Part shown: positions 59,839 to 64,000 of the stretch, in pieces
Layout: each line of letters begins with the position of its first letter
How positions within the stretch are numbered: position 1 is the first letter of the stretch
Assembly (NCBI GenBank): GCA_032207245.1
Contig: CM063498.1
Coordinates: 56,662,454 to 56,726,453 of the forward strand
Origin: Pardosa pseudoannulata
Lineage: Eukaryota; Arthropoda; Arachnida; Araneae; Lycosidae
DNA length: 64,000 nucleotides
Reading direction: 5' to 3'
Position numbers and translations under genes: made by a program
Notes under the pieces: model-generated
Told to the model about the DNA's origin: nothing
Database searches by the model: none
The model's input: the letters and a program-made list of their open reading frames with translations, nothing else

Positions 59839-60654
59839 CAGTAGAACCTCGGTATAACGACCCCCTGTGGGACCAACATCATATGGTCGTTGTAACGAAT
59901 TAAAAAAATAATAAAACAAATTGAGCAAAGAAATGATGCAACAGTACATACCTAGAGAACACTTCTATTTATTTGTATTTCCATTACCGAATTTTTGAAA
60001 AAAAGTCTGATTGAAACCTGTTTCAAGTTCATTTGGGAATTTGTCATTAACACTGATTCCATATCTGTTAGATTTTAAAGAATATTTTCAGAATTAAATT
60101 GTCCTTCAAAATATTGACGAAAAGCATTGATTGCATTGAAGGCTTCTTTTTCATTCACTTTTTCAAAAACTTGGACGATTTCTTTTCCGTCGTCGGAATC
60201 GCAGATTTCTTCATTTCCGGTAATACCGGCAATAGAATCGTCTTCATTGAAATTTTCTTCTCAGCACTGTAAAGTTTCATCTACCGCAACAAACTCATCA
60301 AAAGATAATCGAAGATCCGGAAATTTGACACTGAGGAGCTGGAGTGTCATCTACCTAAGACATCAATGTCATACGTGACGAAAGAGTCCCTTTAAGCAGA
60401 CACAAAGAAAGGAGTACAGGTTTCTTGAAATTGCACCACAGTACAATAATTTTAGAATAGCCCACTTACCCATGAGTTTTGCGGTCTAAAATTGGCGGTC
60501 GCTCTAACGAAAAAAAGAATGCGCTTGGGGTCGTTGTAATGATTTGAAATTAACATTATTCCTATGGTAAAATAATTGGGACTTTTTAAAATGGTCGTTC
60601 TAACGAAATATCGTGGTAATTGTATCGTGGGGTCGTTAAAAAGAGGTTCTACTG
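59839..60654 (-). mobile_element. Tigger/pogo-type element (copy 2)
   Basis: 816 bp, nearly the same sequence as the copy in the nesprin intron (12366-13130), with TA flanks and CAGTAGAACCTCGGTATAACG ends. The minus strand shows the typical transposase tail: an acidic stretch (EENFNEDDSIAGITGNEE, CDSDDGKEIV) and then EAFNAINAFRQYFE. Confidence 0.82.
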
Positions 60655-60659
60655 TATTT

Positions 60660-61397
60660 AAATCCGTAAAAAGACTTTTCCGATCAATTTTCGTGTAACT
60701 ACGGCGGGATACCATACTCTCGAGAGAGTAGAAATTTTTGGATTAAAAATTATATTTTTTGTCTTATTAGATTTATTGGTTATAATGTAATAGTATATTT
60801 CTGTGTTTTTCCCTCAATATACTTCTGAGATTTTTTAAAAATTATTATTTCTTATTATAAAAATGTTAATGAAATAACATTTAAATACAACGAAAATAAA
60901 TCTAAATAAAATACTTCATCTAACTTTTCATGGAAGGGGGATTTCAGTTCAGAAATGTACCTAAATGTATATGATATTTTGAAAATGAAATATTGTCTAT
61001 TTGAAATTTTATATGGAATTTTAAATACTTTAGTGGAATTGATTGTTCTGTTTGAGCAGTAAGCATACACACAATCATTTAGTATGTGCATTGTGTTATG
61101 GCACGCGTGCGATTGTCCAGGATTTATAGTGTAAAAACTCGCCATCCAACCTACCTCGCAAATTAGTGTGCTACTGTTTTTGATTTCAAAAGTTATCAAG
61201 TGCTGCTATTTTCAATATTCAAAAGTTGGCAGGTCTGTGTATATCACAGTAATGATGGTTTTTTTTTTATTTTTTTATTTTTTATTTTTTTATTTTTTTA
61301 TTTTATTTTTTTTTTTATTTATTTATTTATTTATTTTTTTCGAGTAATTTTGAAATTAAGGTATCTAAGGCTTTAGACCTTAGACTTGAACTTTAGG
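60660..61397. other. Intergenic stretch, mostly AT-rich
   Basis: No gene recognised. A T-rich (TTTTTTA)n low-complexity tract lies at 61258-61340. Confidence 0.5.
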
Positions 61398-62246
61398 CTT
61401 CTAAATATGTTTCTGTTTTGTCTTTACGGCATTTTAAAGAAAGGTTACAACTGTTTAAACATCAGTGACAGCTGTCAAACAAAACGGAAATAGCGACTTC
61501 GGAACAGAAAGTTGTGAATTTAAAGCCTTTTTAAGAGCATTTTTTGGACAAAACTTTTTAAATTTTCATGAAAATTAATTTAAACATTTTTCTAGTATTT
61601 TTAATAATTGGCAACTTGGCAATTAGAAAGTTTTGAAGCAAGAAAGTGTGGGGAATTTTAAACATGTATTTTAATTTTTTAATAGTCAATGTTGCTTTCA
61701 TAAACTCCAAATGCGTTTTTCTCAGAACGGTATTTTTAATAAAATGTTGAAACTTGAAATTTGATTTCTCAAGTTCTTAAAATATTTTGTTTAAAATTAT
61801 TATGAATGCTTTTGATATTATATACTAGTGAATGACCTAAAAGCTTTCAATTTGGATAATTTTTAATGATGTTATTCTCATAGTCAGATATAAAGGTAAT
61901 GAAAATTCGTTAACAATTCAATGTGTATGGTTTTGAAGGGCCAAAATTTTTTACCTAAATGTATATTAAGCAAAGATTTTAGGTGATTCACTAGTCCAGT
62001 GTATAAGAAATGTATTGCATCCAAAAATATCGAAATAATTTAATTTATTAAAAAATTAGACCTTTTAAAAAACCCGATTTTTTTTACTAAATTTTCTTTA
62101 TTTATTAGAAATTTTATTAAAACTTCTCCAGGAATAAATTTTTTAAGTGCAATTCTCTATGATAATATAAAAAATAAGTCTAAAAATGTAAAAAGATGAA
62201 CTAGTTTCTATGTTTAAAGAAAAATTTCTCCGAACGTAGATGGATA
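61398..62246 (+). repeat. Interspersed repeat, long copy
   Basis: Homologous to 37065-37425 in cystatin intron 2, with an extra 430 bases in the middle (about 61665-62110). No inverted ends or coding capacity identified, so the class is unknown. Confidence 0.75.
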
Positions 62247-62877
62247 CCTTAAAAATAGGAGTTGAAAAGGCCTCATAAGTAGAATAGTCTAGGGCCTCTT
62301 TTCATGTAAATCCTTCTTACAACCTTCGTAATATTTCTTGAATATTGCGACGGAATTAAACGAATTCGTCTTTTCCTCAAGTTAAAGGAAAGCTGTGTCA
62401 ACTGCGAACACATCACGAGGTTATTTACTTTGTTATGTCAGTGTCAGTTGTGATTCGTCACCTTAGCCTCGTGAGCAGGATGTCTTTCGACAGGTATCGG
62501 TGATAAGTGCCTCCACACTGTGAGTCAAAGCAAATGTTGAGTTTATATCTTTGATACGTATGATTCACTAGGGATAAAAAAAGTAAACAAAAAAGGTTAC
62601 ACATCATATTTATTTTAAGTTTATTAAAATGCAAATCCAGAACTAGAACGTGGCAAAAGAGGCACATGCTATGGGGGTTCCACGCTGTGTACAAAATGCT
62701 TGCTAAAAGCGCTTTGGGATGGAAACGAGATCCAATTGAGGAGGAATAGCGAATAATGAAAAGTTAAAAAACAATTTCCAAAATTACGTAATAATAACTC
62801 TAATTAAAAAGCAGGGCTAAAAACAATTAGAATAATTAAATAAAGTAGGTAAGGAAATTTACATTTATGCATATCAG

Positions 62878-63055
62878 GTTTGGTTTGGTTTGGAGTGCTC
62901 GGTCTACTTTTGTGCACACGAGGGCTAACGAGACCGGGACCGTTAGCTTAAAGCCGATTCCGAACGGCTACGAACATAAATGCCAACAGTGGGATTCGAA
63001 CCCGCGAACACCGGTACCGAAAGTCAGCACCTTAACCATTCGGCCAGCGCTCGGC
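62878..63055 (-). mobile_element. tRNA-derived SINE, full length, 13-bp target duplication
   Basis: 178 bp bordered by TTATGCATATCAG at 62865-62877 and 63056-63068. Inverted box B ggattcgaacc is perfect and box A is ccattcggcca. The perfect duplication marks this as the youngest-looking SINE copy in the window. Confidence 0.92.
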
Positions 63056-63092
63056 TTATGCATATCAGAGTAGATTTCAATAACCGTAAAAC

Positions 63093-63241
63093 TGGTTTGG
63101 TTTGGTGTGCTACGGTCTACTTTTTTCCGACACGAAGCCTGGACTTACTACTTAAATCCGGTTCTGAATGGCTACGAACATCCATGCCACAGTGGAATTC
63201 GAACTCCAGTACCGAAGATCAGCGCCCTAACCATTCGGCGC
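63093..63241 (-). mobile_element. tRNA-derived SINE, shorter copy
   Basis: Family body and head with internal deletions (box B shortened to gaattcgaactcc). No clear duplication. Confidence 0.8.
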
Positions 63242-63910
63242 CTAAAAATGGAATTTATGAAGAAGATTCAGCATCACATAGAAACTGTTTTAACCTACAC
63301 CTAGTTCAACAGACCCCGTCGCAATATGCGACTCGTCCATGACCAAGGGTAATATACAACTTCACTTGAGTCCAGAACCCCGAAGAGTGACTTAACCTCA
63401 AGATGTAAGTACTCGTAACCTATAAGCTTGGACCAAGCAGAAGACACGCCCCCCCCCCCAAATCTTGGCCTTCCACCTCCAGAGACATGGCTTGCAAACT
63501 TGGAGGACATTGCGACCACGAACCTATTTTGTGTGTCCCAGCCGCCATTAATGAACACGGCGGATCTTTGACCGCATAGATCCTTCAACACTCGAGTTAC
63601 AAGATTGCTGCTTCTGACGACTGAGTTACCGCGGATTATAAGCTAGAAGTAAAGAATATATATCTAAATTTAGTAACTGCGTTAAGAATCTTTATGAGCC
63701 TGCTTGTAATGCCAGTTTCGTATGAAAGTTTTCTAGTAAACTGATAGTGATGAAATCGTATCTAGGTTCCTCGTTGGGGCATGAATAGACAGGAAATATA
63801 CCCGTAGTGGACACTGGATAAGAAACAGTAAACAGCTAACTTACTTTTTATTGTCCTCGGTAGAATGACTAAAAAAAAAAACGGTAGAATGAATCATCGG
63901 CTTACTTACG
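63242..63910. other. Stretch of mixed composition, unassigned
   Basis: 63300-63640 is GC-richer than the surroundings with a C-run at 63450, suggesting a retroelement fragment, but no ends or coding match can be supported. Confidence 0.35.
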
Positions 63911-63975
63911 GTCTGGTTTATTTGGAACTCTACGGTTTACCTTTTTGCTATTCGAGGATTAAGGAGATTGGGGTG
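63911..63975 (-). mobile_element. tRNA-derived SINE, diverged body fragment
   Basis: ggtctggtttatttggaact followed by ctacggtttacctttttgc, diverged from the family body. Confidence 0.55.
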
Positions 63976-64000
63976 TAATGTATGCGCTAGATGGCGCTGT

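Overview
The window is eukaryotic: it is AT-rich, has spliced genes with GT-AG introns, and is crowded with interspersed repeats. The protein families (a KASH-domain nesprin and a secreted type-2 cystatin of the chelicerate kind), the Tc1-like transposons and a tRNA-derived SINE point to an arthropod, most likely a spider or other arachnid. That assignment is an inference. One run of exactly 100 N (30754-30853) marks an assembly gap.

Layout. (1) 1-22365, + strand: the 3' part of a giant nesprin gene (SYNE/Msp300 family). Fourteen exons join in one uninterrupted frame, giving about 840 residues of spectrin-like helices, a transmembrane segment and a C-terminal KASH domain. Its introns hold two copies of a 5-bp-TSD element, a Tigger/pogo-type element, a hAT-like element, a possible solo LTR and several microsatellites. 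(2) 22366-33200: intergenic DNA with SINEs, a hAT-like element, a decayed LINE ORF1 and a 2.54 kb element with near-perfect 46 bp inverted ends. A LINE 3' end and the N gap lie inside that last element. (3) 33230-38985, + strand: a three-exon cystatin gene encoding 136 residues, with a likely solo LTR in intron 1 and another repeat in intron 2. (4) 39000-64000: no host gene recognised. This part contains LTR-like sequence, three Tc1-like transposase pseudogenes, Tigger-type elements, a 157 bp MITE family, more SINEs and a large diverged inverted duplication.

The most unusual structure is that inverted duplication. Its arms lie at about 44.6-47.9 kb and 50.85-55.5 kb around a 3 kb spacer. The arms match block by block in reverse-complement order, and each has taken different insertions since the duplication: nested MITEs and a Tc1 element on the left, and a 1.2 kb fold-back element, a SINE and a MITE on the right. 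In the spacer is a four-unit tandem array (48.8-49.4 kb) in which each unit carries two same-strand motifs resembling the CTCF binding core. The SINE next to the array is split by a 319 bp insertion flanked by TTAA.

The two host genes work independently: nesprin links the cytoskeleton to SUN proteins in the nuclear envelope, and the cystatin inhibits papain-like cysteine proteases outside the cell or in endosomes. They are tandem on the same strand, about 11 kb apart.
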